Assembly: GCA_029062895.1 (NCBI GenBank)
Contig: JAIDPF010000067.1
Coordinates: 1-64,000 of the forward strand
Reading direction: 5' to 3'
Origin: Lachnospiraceae bacterium
Lineage (GTDB): Bacteria > Bacillota > Clostridia > Lachnospirales > Lachnospiraceae
Length of the DNA: 64,000 nt
A program made the position numbers and the translations under genes. Of this stretch, positions 42,352 through 51,117 are shown piece after piece. Numbering within the stretch: the stretch's first letter is position 1; every line of letters starts with the position of its first letter. The notes beneath the pieces are model-generated. The model had not been told where the DNA came from, ran no database searches, and saw only the letters and a list, made by a program, of their open reading frames with translations.

Positions 42352-42389
42352 TTGATTTATCCTATTACCTTGCAGTAAAATAGGAAAAA
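42352..42389 (+). promoter_or_regulatory. Promoter and box of the Rrf2 regulator gene
   Basis: TTGATT (42352) and TAAAAT (42376) are spaced 18 bases apart. GTAAAATAGGAAA (42375-42387) overlaps the -10 and resembles the sulfur box, which suggests autoregulation. Confidence 0.5.
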
Positions 42390-42405
42390 GACAGGGGGTG
42401 TTGGA

Positions 42406-42813
42406 ATGATTTCAACAAAAGGTCGATATGCCATTCGGTTTATGATGGATCTGGCGGAACAATCACAAGATAGGACCGTTCCGTTGGAGGAAACTGCTGC
42501 AAGGCAGGATATTTCCAAAAAATATCTGGAAATGATCGTAAAAATTCTTGTAAAAGGAAAACTTGTAAAGGGAATCAGCGGAAAAGGCGGCGGATACCGT
42601 TTGACGCGTAAGCCGGAAGAATATACCGTAGGTGAGATTCTGGAGCTGACGGAAGGAACGCTGGCTGTAGTTGCATGTCTAAATGAAGAGGCAGAACAGT
42701 GCCCAAGGGAATCTATTTGCAAAACATTACCCATGTGGAGAAAATTTGATCATCTCGTGCGTGATTATTTCTTCCATATAACAATAGTGGATCTCGTAAA
42801 CGGAAAGGTCTGA
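42406..42813 (+). CDS. Rrf2-family transcriptional regulator with cysteine triad
   Basis: A 135-residue winged-helix regulator starting MISTKGRYAIRFMMDLAE, the Rrf2 signature. C91, C99 and C105 (spacing C-x7-C-x5-C) sit where IscR and RirA bind an Fe-S cluster; the spacing equals that described for RirA. CymR, the cysteine regulator of Bacillus, is a relative without such a triad. It is divergent from the cysteine/methionine importer operon and near the Fe-S assembly genes, so it may link Fe-S status to sulfur supply. The GGTAAATAGGAAA boxes are its likely sites. Confidence 0.88.
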   Translation: MISTKGRYAIRFMMDLAEQSQDRTVPLEETAARQDISKKYLEMIVKILVKGKLVKGISGKGGGYRLTRKPEEYTVGEILELTEGTLAVVACLNEEAEQCPRESICKTLPMWRKFDHLVRDYFFHITIVDLVNGKV

Positions 42814-42818
42814 ATGTA

Positions 42819-43553
42819 TTATTTTAATGTATAAAGGTACGCATTACCTGTTTTTCCGATGCGGTCGATGAGTTTAAGGTCATAAAGAATATGTAATAAT
42901 GTACTGGCAGTCTGCGTAGGTATTTTACAGAGGGCAGAAATATCCTTGGATGTAAATTTTTCCGGCAGATCATCCGGCAGGAAATTCAGGAAATCTTCTT
43001 GAGAGTCAATCCGCCATTCTTCCACCAGCGACGTCGGTATCTTATCCGTTTTTGTAGAACCCTTTTTTTTATCTTTTGACCAGCCGTCTAAGATACGGTA
43101 TTCTTCCATATCAAGAAAAATCAAGATAAAGTGAAGATGTTCGTTGGAAAGATATGGTTTGATCCTATACAATTCCGGTATGATATCATAGATCTTTCCC
43201 TTTTTGGGGCATTTTCTCGGAGGACGGATTTCTCCTGTTTCAGGATCAACCCAGCGAAGATATTTGATATGGGGAATGGGATAAACAATGGTTACTTCAT
43301 AATCCTGTAAAAAATAATCCAGTTTTGCCCGCATCGTATAAAAATGCCTTGTCTGGATTTCTATAATTTCACCTTCCTTACAGATATCCGCTATAAAATT
43401 TCCTATCCTGATCTCGTGGTATCTTTCTTCGGGCGCATAATAATATTTTAAGACGGCATGAACCGTCTTTTCCCCTAATGTTCCGATTCCGTGCAAACCC
43501 TGCTGCCTGCCGATGATCTTATCACATGCTTCTTTAAATAATACTTCATCCAT
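42819..43553 (-). CDS. Hypothetical protein, nuclease-like N-terminus and winged-helix C-terminus
   Basis: A 244-residue soluble protein. Residues about 25-95 (GEKTVHAVLKYYY, EIRIGNFIADI, GEIIEIQTRHF) show an E...D...E-x-Q pattern like the PD-(D/E)XK nuclease fold. The C-terminal 60 residues (FTSKDISALCKIPTQTASTLL) read like a winged helix. It is convergent with the Rrf2 gene. Neither assignment is certain and no function is known to me. No clear ribosome binding site was seen for ATG 43553. Confidence 0.6.
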   Translation of the reverse strand: MDEVLFKEACDKIIGRQQGLHGIGTLGEKTVHAVLKYYYAPEERYHEIRIGNFIADICKEGEIIEIQTRHFYTMRAKLDYFLQDYEVTIVYPIPHIKYLRWVDPETGEIRPPRKCPKKGKIYDIIPELYRIKPYLSNEHLHFILIFLDMEEYRILDGWSKDKKKGSTKTDKIPTSLVEEWRIDSQEDFLNFLPDDLPEKFTSKDISALCKIPTQTASTLLHILYDLKLIDRIGKTGNAYLYTLK

Positions 43554-43631
43554 AGAGATTCATATTTCCCCTGATCAATTTTCTTTTTTAAATATATCAA
43601 TTTCAGAGATTGATAGCAATAGAAATTAGAA

Positions 43632-43699
43632 ACTACTGTGGTAGTGTATTGACAAAAGAAAAGTGTAATGCTAACATGAAAATACACTACTACAGTAGT
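43632..43699 (+). promoter_or_regulatory. BlaI-type promoter with two operators
   Basis: TTGACA (43649) and TAACAT (43672) with a 17-base spacer are bracketed by two related palindromes, ACTAC-TGTG-GTAGT (43632-43645) and ACTAC-A-GTAGT (43689-43699). ACTAC/GTAGT half-sites are typical of BlaI/MecI operators, so the blaI-blaR pair should repress itself. Confidence 0.75.
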
Positions 43700-43716
43700 G
43701 CGAAGGGAGAAGCATT

Positions 43717-44076
43717 ATGGAAGTGAAACTTTTTGATTCGGAATTGAAAGTAATGGATGTTCTCTGGAGAGAAGGCGATGCGACGGCAAAGCATATTTCC
43801 GATGTATTGAAAGACGAAGTCGGATGGAATATGAACACTACATATACCTTGATTAAAAGGTGCATAAAAAAAGGAGCGATCGAACGTCGGGAACCTAATT
43901 TTATGTGTCATGCATTAATTCCAAAGGAGACTGTGCAGGAGGCGGAGACGAATGAACTGATCAATAAAATATATGATGGTTCGGCGGACAAGTTATTTGC
44001 CGCGCTGCTTGGACGCAAGAAGCTGACAGCGGAACAGATCGATAAATTAAGGCAGATCGTGGGGGAATTGGAATAA
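43717..44076 (+). CDS. BlaI/MecI/CopY-family repressor
   Basis: A 119-residue winged-helix repressor. The N-terminal LKVMDVLWREGDATAKHIS and TTYTLIKRCIKKGAI segments form the DNA-binding domain; the C-terminal helices dimerise. Such repressors are inactivated by cleavage triggered by the membrane protease encoded next to them. The gene follows its own operators and a start with AAGGGAG. The downstream partner's sensor domain is not a penicillin-binding domain, so the inducing signal is not obviously a beta-lactam. Confidence 0.92.
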   Translation: MEVKLFDSELKVMDVLWREGDATAKHISDVLKDEVGWNMNTTYTLIKRCIKKGAIERREPNFMCHALIPKETVQEAETNELINKIYDGSADKLFAALLGRKKLTAEQIDKLRQIVGELE

Positions 44077-44136
44077 ATCAGATTAAGGTATGAGAGATTT
44101 TATCAGTAGTTTATTTGGATAATACGGAGGATAGAT

Positions 44137-46992
44137 ATGAGTCTTTTACAAATGAGTTTTTCCGGAGCGGTGATGATCATAGCGATATTGCTTGTTCGGA
44201 TGGTGGCAATTAATAAGCTGCCTAAAATGGTGTTTGTAGTGCTTTGGGAAATAGCCTTCTTACGGCTGCTGATTCCGATATCCATTCCTTCCGTATTCAG
44301 CGCATATTCCATGATAAGAGAAAATCACATTACACAGGAGGTGTTTACGAAGGGCGGGGTCAGTTATCTGATTCCCGAAGCGCAGGAGATACAGTTTGCG
44401 GTACCTGATCTGATTCCGGAAACGCAGGAGGTACAGTCTGCGGTACCTGATCTGATTTCCGAAACCCAGGAAATTCAGTCTGCAGTATCTGCTAATATGA
44501 TAGAGGCGGTACAGCATGACATGTCTGCAACCCCGGCGGAGGCAATCCTTCCGGTGGAAGCATCCCTTCCGTTATGGACGGTTTTGCGGATAGCTGGGAT
44601 GGTCATATGCGCTCTTTTCTTCTTAATAACATATCTAAGATGTTATCGGGAATTTAGGATGTCTTTGCCTGTCAGCAATGCATTTGCGGAGAAATGGTTA
44701 AAAGAGCATCAGATAAAACGAGGTATCAGGATCAGGCAGTCTGACCGTATTTCCTCACCTTTGACTTATGGCATTTTCCGTCCGGTGATCCTGATGCCGA
44801 AGACGACGGACTGGGAAGATATCCAGCGGTTACAATACGTTCTGCAGCACGAATATGTACATATCCGCAGGTTTGACATGATCCGTAAGCTTGTAGCAGC
44901 GTTGGTATTATGTATCCATTGGTTTAACCCGGCGGTCTGGATCATGTATCTGGTATATAACAGGGATATCGAATTATCCTGCGATGAACGTGTGATACGG
45001 GAATTTGGGGAATCATCAAAACCATTGTATGCAAAAGCGTTGATTGCAATGGAAGAAAAGCGGAACAGCTTGCAGCCATTGAGCAATAGTTTCAGTAAAA
45101 ATGCCATAGAGGAGAGGATCAAAGCGGTAATGAAAACAAAAAAGGTCACGGTATGGGCTACAATCATAAGTGTAGCAGTGATTATTATTATAATTTTGGT
45201 ATTTGCCACTTCCGCCAATATAGCGGAACGTGATGAACAAGTAAGCGCGAATACAACCGGAGAAGATATGACGCTATCTGGTGATTTTGCTAATGATGTT
45301 AATAATGCAGACAACAATAGTCAAATTGGAGAGGACTCGGCGGAAGCGGTTTATCATATTGAAGATGATGATATCATCAATATGGAGGAAGCATTTGAAT
45401 CATACTGGTCAGTTCTTTCGGAGTTACAAAGGGAGAATACGATAGAAGGAGGTTATGTAGATAATGTCCCCATAGAGCTGCAGGATCTGCTGATATATCG
45501 TAATGATGGAATCAATGATGAAAAGGACGAATATTGGAAGGAATACTCGGTTGAGTGGGGAGAGCAAATCACAAAAATCACAGAGGAGAATATGGAAGAT
45601 TATCCCATTGAAGGGATAATGCATGTACAAGATGACGATTATCTTCGAGACGTTACAGATCTGTGGGTTATTGATATTGATGGTGATGGAGAAGATGAAT
45701 ACTTTCATTATGTAAGTTTTGGCACTAGTGCTGGGTACTCGTACTGTTTTCATAAGAATATAGAAGGCGTATGGTCATCAACAATGGTGAATATTTCGGG
45801 GGACGGCATTGATATACTATATTACAAAGATAGGTATTATTTATTTTCCGGCAGATATTTAACATGGTGGAATGAAGAGGTAGAATTACCATGGCAAGAG
45901 TCTGATAGAATAGGCAATGATCCATGTTGGAATAACCTGTGGATGGAGCATACACGGGTGAAGTACACTCCTTATGAAATATTTAGCAACGTACAGGATG
46001 AATCTATTGATTATCTGGAGGATATCAGCTTTGATTCTATGGAAATTATTTTTAATGATACAGAAAAAATCGATATTGCGCCAACTGGTTGGAATAAAAG
46101 TATTCTAACAAATCCTAATTTAGTTCCTATTTATGGTTGGGAAAGGTCATATGACGGCGAACAATATCTGTATGTTTTAACATCAGCTGATAACAGACGC
46201 ATCTATTTGGATGATTGGGACAAGCAACTGATCATTCTGCGTCAGACGGAAGATGGGGCATGGGAGGTCGTTAAAGTATATTATCTGATGACAAATTATA
46301 ATTGTTCGTTATACATGGCGAACAATGAGACACAGGATCCGGCAACCGCGGCAGATCCGATAGGAACAGAATATACAGAAGAAATTGATGGGATCAGTCT
46401 ATCGGAATATATAGAAAAATATGTCACACTGACGGATGATACAGAGATCGAAGGATGGGAAATGTTGAACCATAATGGGGAAAATATATTAAGGATACAG
46501 GTGGGATATAATCAAGATGATCTTCGCGGAACGATTCAGGGACATAAAGAGGATTATTTTATCTTTTTAAATGGAAATGGAGAAGCCAAATACATATTAC
46601 AAGTTGGGTATGAAGATAAGTATGTAGGTATGGCATGTGATTATAGCGCGCATTTTGAAGATGTTACATTTGATGGGAATGATGATCTTCTGATATGTTT
46701 GGGCGGCAGCAGAGCTCAGGGCTATTGTGCTTTTATATATGAGAATGGACAGTACAGGTATGAAAAATCATTTGAGAACATTCCCGATTATGAAGTAGAT
46801 GCACAAAATCATGTGATCAGGGGCAGTAATTTGGACTCTGCTACAGCGCAAACGTATTGGACTTTTGAATACCGAAATGGAAAGTTTGTTGAAGTTGAAG
46901 AAAAAACGATCCAATATGAATATAGAGATGAAAAGCTTGTTGAAGTTGAATACATAAATGGAGTTCCTGTAAGAATCGAAGAAGTTGAATAA
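44137..46992 (+). CDS. BlaR1-like M56 membrane peptidase with unusual sensor domain
   Basis: A 951-residue protein. The N-terminus has four or so membrane spans and an M56 zinc peptidase domain with HEYVH (H238, E239, H242) and ELSCDE near residue 280. A last span lies near 330-350. The extracytoplasmic part of about 600 residues contains no SxxK/penicillin-binding motifs. Instead it has acidic domains such as DIDGDGEDEYF, like those of the neighbouring lipoproteins. It should cleave the BlaI-like repressor on sensing an external signal. The end is a repetitive Glu/Val tail. GGAGGATAG precedes ATG 44137. Confidence 0.85.
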   Translation: MSLLQMSFSGAVMIIAILLVRMVAINKLPKMVFVVLWEIAFLRLLIPISIPSVFSAYSMIRENHITQEVFTKGGVSYLIPEAQEIQFAVPDLIPETQEVQSAVPDLISETQEIQSAVSANMIEAVQHDMSATPAEAILPVEASLPLWTVLRIAGMVICALFFLITYLRCYREFRMSLPVSNAFAEKWLKEHQIKRGIRIRQSDRISSPLTYGIFRPVILMPKTTDWEDIQRLQYVLQHEYVHIRRFDMIRKLVAALVLCIHWFNPAVWIMYLVYNRDIELSCDERVIREFGESSKPLYAKALIAMEEKRNSLQPLSNSFSKNAIEERIKAVMKTKKVTVWATIISVAVIIIIILVFATSANIAERDEQVSANTTGEDMTLSGDFANDVNNADNNSQIGEDSAEAVYHIEDDDIINMEEAFESYWSVLSELQRENTIEGGYVDNVPIELQDLLIYRNDGINDEKDEYWKEYSVEWGEQITKITEENMEDYPIEGIMHVQDDDYLRDVTDLWVIDIDGDGEDEYFHYVSFGTSAGYSYCFHKNIEGVWSSTMVNISGDGIDILYYKDRYYLFSGRYLTWWNEEVELPWQESDRIGNDPCWNNLWMEHTRVKYTPYEIFSNVQDESIDYLEDISFDSMEIIFNDTEKIDIAPTGWNKSILTNPNLVPIYGWERSYDGEQYLYVLTSADNRRIYLDDWDKQLIILRQTEDGAWEVVKVYYLMTNYNCSLYMANNETQDPATAADPIGTEYTEEIDGISLSEYIEKYVTLTDDTEIEGWEMLNHNGENILRIQVGYNQDDLRGTIQGHKEDYFIFLNGNGEAKYILQVGYEDKYVGMACDYSAHFEDVTFDGNDDLLICLGGSRAQGYCAFIYENGQYRYEKSFENIPDYEVDAQNHVIRGSNLDSATAQTYWTFEYRNGKFVEVEEKTIQYEYRDEKLVEVEYINGVPVRIEEVE
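44368..44493 (+). repeat. Three tandem 42-bp repeats inside the M56 gene
   Basis: Residues 78-119 are three 14-residue units (LIPEAQEIQFAVPD, LIPETQEVQSAVPD, LISETQEIQSAVSA), in the loop between membrane spans. Unit number probably varies between strains by slippage without breaking the frame. Confidence 0.85.
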
Positions 46993-47045
46993 ATTCAAAA
47001 AGAATTTCATTAAAAAATAATTTAAAACCGAAGGAAATAATCTTA

Positions 47046-47080
47046 AAAACTTGATGTCTTGCAAAAGATATCAAGTTTTT
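47046..47080 (+). terminator. Terminator after the BlaR1-like gene
   Basis: AAAACTTGAT (47046-47055) and ATCAAGTTTT (47070-47079) form a perfect 10-bp stem ending in a T run, 54 bases after the stop. Confidence 0.8.
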
Positions 47081-47137
47081 ATAAAATAAAAGATAGAAAA
47101 AAATAGTATAACACCAACACCAAAAAGGAGAACGATT

Positions 47138-47476
47138 ATGAGCGAAAGAAAAGGCAGCGGTCATATTCATAGCGCGGGTAATTTTCTATTTTGTTTGATA
47201 ATATCATTGGCGCTGAACTTACAGGGACTGATTCCCGCAGCGATCGCCTTGATCTTATATCTATGGCTTGGATTTCCGCCATTATGGATCGTTTTAACTT
47301 TGGCAGGTATATGGTTTTTTATCATATTAATACAGTTATTGGTCATCCGGTGGGCAGCATCCAGACCGTCAAAACCGTTGGGGAGCAATAAAAATCCATA
47401 TTCTTCCAACGGATATGTACCGGGCGGCAATAAAAATCCGTATTCTTCCGCCGGAAATCAAGCGGACGACAATTAG
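47138..47476 (+). CDS. Small membrane protein, hypothetical
   Basis: A 112-residue protein with two or three membrane spans (about residues 15-70) and a polar tail carrying the repeated phrase NKNPYSS twice. AAGGAG precedes ATG 47138. It lies between a terminator and the SPFH gene, to which it may be functionally tied, since both face the membrane. I recognise no family. Confidence 0.65.
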   Translation: MSERKGSGHIHSAGNFLFCLIISLALNLQGLIPAAIALILYLWLGFPPLWIVLTLAGIWFFIILIQLLVIRWAASRPSKPLGSNKNPYSSNGYVPGGNKNPYSSAGNQADDN

Positions 47477-47722
47477 TTTTTTCCGTAAAATAAGAACCTT
47501 GTCAACGATAACTTCTTTTATTATAGGAAAATAATTACATTAGTAAATATTTTATAAAAGAACAGTTGAGGAAAAGATCAATTTATGTCATAATAGACAT
47601 GAGCGATTGTAAAATTATACAGCTATCTTTTACAATAGAGAACCAAAAAAAGTGATCTGTAACATATAATGATTTAAGATACAGTTGCTTAAATAAATAA
47701 AAAAGGGAAAGGAGTAAGAAAT

Positions 47723-49081
47723 ATGGGTTTGATTAAGGCCGTAGGCGGCGCTGTTGGTGGTGTGCTTGCCGATCAATGGAAAGAGTTCTTTTATTGTGAT
47801 GCAATTGATAAGAGCACTCTTGTAGTAAAGGGACAGAAAAGAACTACCAGCCGTTCCTCCAATACGAAAGGAAATGATAATATTATTTCCAGCGGTTCTG
47901 CAATTGCGGTTGCAGACGGACAATGTATGATCATCGTAGAACAGGGAAGGGTTGTAGAGGTCTGTGCAGAGCCCGGAGAATTTATTTTTGATTCCTCCAC
48001 TGAGCCCAGTATCTTTGCAGGCAATCTTGGAGAACAGATTGTAAATTCTTTTAAAACAGTGGGAAGACGTATTGCTTTTGGCGGCGACACAGGGAAGGAT
48101 CAGAGGGTCTATTACTTTAATACGAAAGAAATCCCGGAAAATATGTTTGGTACTTCTTCTCCGATCCCGTTCCGTATTGTAGATAATAATATCGGACTTG
48201 ATCTGGATGCTGAGATCCGCTGTAATGGTGTATACTCTTATAAACTTACAGATCCGATCCTGTTTTATACGAATGTCTGCGGTAATGTAGAAGAAGCATA
48301 TACCCGTTCACAGATCGATAAGCAGTTAAAGACGGAATTTGTCAGCGCGCTGGCGCCTGCATTTGGAGAAATCTCTAAATTGCAGATCCGTCCCAGCGAC
48401 ATTCCGGCGCATACGGAAGAGCTTTGTGATCTGATGAACAAGGCATTGACAGAGAAGTGGGCAAATCTTCGTGGTATCACTGTCGTATCGGTAGCGATGA
48501 ATCCGATCACGCTTCCGGACGAGATCGCACAGCAGATCAGAACGATCCAGATGACAGCTGTCAACAGAAATGCAAACATGGCAGCAGCTACCCTGGTTGG
48601 CGCACAGGCAGACGCTATGCGTGCAGCAGCAAGCAACGAAGGCAATGGCGGCGCTGTTATGGGTCTGATGGGTATGAATATGGCACAGAACGCAGGCGGT
48701 ATGAATGCAGCTAGTTTATTCCAGATGGGTCAGCAGCAGCAAGGAGCAGCACAGGGCGGAATGCAAGGTGCACCGGGTGGCGCACCGGCACCAGCTCCGG
48801 CAGGTGGTCCCAGTTGGACCTGTGAATGCGGTACAGTCAATACAAGTAAATTCTGTATGAACTGCGGTAAACCGCAGCCTCAGAGTGTGGCAGGATGGAC
48901 TTGTGAGTGCGGCGCTGTGAATAAAGGTAAGTTTTGTCAGGAATGCGGCAAACCAAAGCCGGCAGGCGCTCCGCTTTATAAGTGCGATAAGTGCGGATGG
49001 GAACCCGCGGATCCTCACAATCCGCCGAAGTTCTGTCCGGAGTGCGGAGATATCTTTGACGAAAAGGATATCAAGCAATAA
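47723..49081 (+). CDS. SPFH-domain protein with C-terminal zinc ribbons (YdjI-like)
   Basis: A 452-residue protein. The N-terminal 310 residues form an SPFH/band-7-like domain (ADQWKEFFYCD, FAGNLGEQIVNSF, ITLPDEIAQQI), followed by a Gly/Ala/Gln-rich linker. Three zinc ribbons follow: WTCECGTVN...FCMNCG, WTCECGAVN...FCQECG and KCDKCGWEP...FCPECG. The first two ribbons are clear duplicates. Proteins of this kind (YdjI) sit at the membrane and are often part of stress-response or phage-defence-like membrane systems. Nothing here shows a specific partner. A strong terminator follows. Confidence 0.85.
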   Translation: MGLIKAVGGAVGGVLADQWKEFFYCDAIDKSTLVVKGQKRTTSRSSNTKGNDNIISSGSAIAVADGQCMIIVEQGRVVEVCAEPGEFIFDSSTEPSIFAGNLGEQIVNSFKTVGRRIAFGGDTGKDQRVYYFNTKEIPENMFGTSSPIPFRIVDNNIGLDLDAEIRCNGVYSYKLTDPILFYTNVCGNVEEAYTRSQIDKQLKTEFVSALAPAFGEISKLQIRPSDIPAHTEELCDLMNKALTEKWANLRGITVVSVAMNPITLPDEIAQQIRTIQMTAVNRNANMAAATLVGAQADAMRAAASNEGNGGAVMGLMGMNMAQNAGGMNAASLFQMGQQQQGAAQGGMQGAPGGAPAPAPAGGPSWTCECGTVNTSKFCMNCGKPQPQSVAGWTCECGAVNKGKFCQECGKPKPAGAPLYKCDKCGWEPADPHNPPKFCPECGDIFDEKDIKQ

Positions 49082-49137
49082 GAAAATCCCTTCGTATAGA
49101 GATATTTATTAAAACAGTAATGAAATAAAGCATAATT

Positions 49138-49186
49138 AAAAGATTTCTATACAGACGTTGTATAGCTCTGTATAGAAATCTTTTTT
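49138..49186 (+). terminator. Strong terminator after the SPFH gene
   Basis: An 18-bp perfect stem (49138-49155 with 49167-49184; arm core GATTTCTATACAGA) with an A run before and six T residues after. Confidence 0.92.
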
Positions 49187-49251
49187 GTCAAAAAGGATGC
49201 AGTCAGGATAAACAAAATATAGATTGTAAAATATAAAATCAGGGTACGAAA

Positions 49252-50205
49252 ATGAATTATATTGTATTTGATTTAGAATGGAATCAACCGATGGATGGAA
49301 AAAAGAACTCCGAGAGAAAGCTTCTCTTCGAGATCATTGAGATCGGTGCAGTAAAATTAAATGAAGAAAAAAAGATCGTTGACAGCTTTTGTGAACTGGT
49401 GCGTCCTCAGGTTTATCAAGAGATCAATTGGCATACCAAAAAAATGCTTCGATTAAAAAAAGGCGAGTTGAAGCAGGGAGAAAAATTTAAAATTGTGATG
49501 AACCGTTTTTTAAAATGGTGTGGAACGGAAGACTACATCTTCTGCAGCTGGGGTCCGCAAGATTTGACGGAGCTGCAGCGTAATATGCAGTATTACAGGA
49601 TGAAGCCCCTTAGCAATAAGCCGATTCCATTTTATAATGTGCAGAAGCTGTTTGGTATTCAGATCGGGGAAGAGGAATCCGCCAAAAATCTGGAGGCGGC
49701 AGTAGAGCTTGCCGGATTAAAAAAGGATGTGCCGTTTCACCGGGCTTATGGCGACGCTTATTATACGGCAAAGCTGTTTATGCGTATGGATGAGGATCTG
49801 CTGAAGAATCATTATTCCTATGATCTGTATCATATTCCCCATTCGAAAAAGGAGGAAATACGGATCTGTAATGAAAAGGAGAATATATTAATCACCCATG
49901 GCGTGACGGAAAAGACGGATATCACCATGTCGAGACAGATGATGGCGATCAACTGTATGAAATGCGGTCAAAAACCGGTTCGTGCAAAGGTTCGTTGGTT
50001 TTCTTCCAATAATAAGATATATTATGCGGCCGGATATTGTCCAGAACATGGATATATCAAAGGAAAGTTGAAGATCCGGAAAAGTGAGCAGGGTGAATAC
50101 TATGCGGAAAAGGTGCTGACTTATACGACGGAAGAAGAAATTATAAAAATAAAAGAAAAGAAAAAGTTATTACAAAAAACAACGAAAAAAGCAATGGAAA
50201 AATAA
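49252..50205 (+). CDS. DEDDh-family 3'-5' exonuclease
   Basis: A 317-residue nuclease. VFDLEWN supplies the first Asp/Glu pair (D7, E9), CSWGPQDLTEL the second aspartate, and FHRAYGDAYYTAKL the H...D pair of the DEDDh class. The C-terminal 100 residues add a CMKCG...YCPEHG zinc-binding-like module and a lysine-rich end, which may contact nucleic acid. Related KapD/ERI-1-type proteins trim RNA or DNA ends. CAGGGTAC precedes the ATG. Confidence 0.85.
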   Translation: MNYIVFDLEWNQPMDGKKNSERKLLFEIIEIGAVKLNEEKKIVDSFCELVRPQVYQEINWHTKKMLRLKKGELKQGEKFKIVMNRFLKWCGTEDYIFCSWGPQDLTELQRNMQYYRMKPLSNKPIPFYNVQKLFGIQIGEEESAKNLEAAVELAGLKKDVPFHRAYGDAYYTAKLFMRMDEDLLKNHYSYDLYHIPHSKKEEIRICNEKENILITHGVTEKTDITMSRQMMAINCMKCGQKPVRAKVRWFSSNNKIYYAAGYCPEHGYIKGKLKIRKSEQGEYYAEKVLTYTTEEEIIKIKEKKKLLQKTTKKAMEK

Positions 50206-50226
50206 GAATAACAATTACTATGTTAG

Positions 50227-51117
50227 TCATTTAGCGAGCAGACTGCGGAGATGTTCAATTTCGGCGTCCTTCTTAGCGATATCGACGTCTTTCTTAGCGA
50301 TTTCAGCATCTTTTTGAGAAAGTTGTTCTTTCAGTTCATCACGTTCCATAGTTGTTTTTTTGAGAAGTTTTTCCCGACCTGCCGTGCGGCGGTAATAATC
50401 TTCGCGTGCTTCGCATTGCTGACGGATTTTTTCTTCCTGCGTCAGCTGGCGGACGGTTGTAACAGCATCTTCGATGGACTGATTGTTCTCTGCAAGCATT
50501 TTTAATTCCTCCCAGGTGGTGGCTTTAAACAGGGCGGCCCAGCGGTCAATCTGATAGGCGCGGTCTTCTTTGGTTGCAAGGTCTATCTGAGTCAAGTCTA
50601 ACACAGACAGACGAAATTTGTCACTATAAATCCGATGATTTTTTGAATTCATAAGATAGTAATTGGCAAAAAATTCCGGACTGTCCTCAAAGAGGGTGAA
50701 ATCCAGAAGTCCGATCTGGATAGCGGGATGGACATCTTCGTAATCTTCCCCACGGTTTAAGTTGTCGAAGACGCGGCACAGATAGCAGAGAGAGCGTTCC
50801 GGCCAGTTTCCTTCATTAATGACCTGCATTTCCAGATTGATGGTAGTATGTCCGTTTAATTCCACTTTGATGTCAAGGATATAATTTTTATCGTCAATGG
50901 TTTCACCCAGTTCGATAGGATTGAGGATAGTGACGGAAATTACATCATCAGGATCAAGATGGAGCAGAGAGCAGATCAGGGATTTTAAAACATTAGTGTT
51001 GCGCTGCATCAATGCCCGAAAAAGGTAATCATTGGTCATGCGGATCGGGATGACGCCGTGAAGATCATCCAGTTTAATTTTTTTTGTGCTTTTGGTAGTA
51101 ACACTGTTTTTTGCCAT
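50227..51117 (-). CDS. Rpn-family recombination-promoting nuclease / putative transposase
   Basis: A 296-residue PD-(D/E)XK nuclease-family protein. MTNDYLFRALMQRN opens the fold; IELGETIDDKNYILDIKVELNG carries the D...(E/D)-x-K-like active site, and LEMQV follows. The C-terminal 60 residues are a coiled coil with near-repeats of KKDAEIA, a known variable region of Rpn proteins that changes length by slippage. Rpn proteins promote RecA-independent recombination and are often called transposase-like. A truncated relative lies at the left edge of the window. AAGGAG precedes the ATG. Confidence 0.9.
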   Translation of the reverse strand: MAKNSVTTKSTKKIKLDDLHGVIPIRMTNDYLFRALMQRNTNVLKSLICSLLHLDPDDVISVTILNPIELGETIDDKNYILDIKVELNGHTTINLEMQVINEGNWPERSLCYLCRVFDNLNRGEDYEDVHPAIQIGLLDFTLFEDSPEFFANYYLMNSKNHRIYSDKFRLSVLDLTQIDLATKEDRAYQIDRWAALFKATTWEELKMLAENNQSIEDAVTTVRQLTQEEKIRQQCEAREDYYRRTAGREKLLKKTTMERDELKEQLSQKDAEIAKKDVDIAKKDAEIEHLRSLLAK

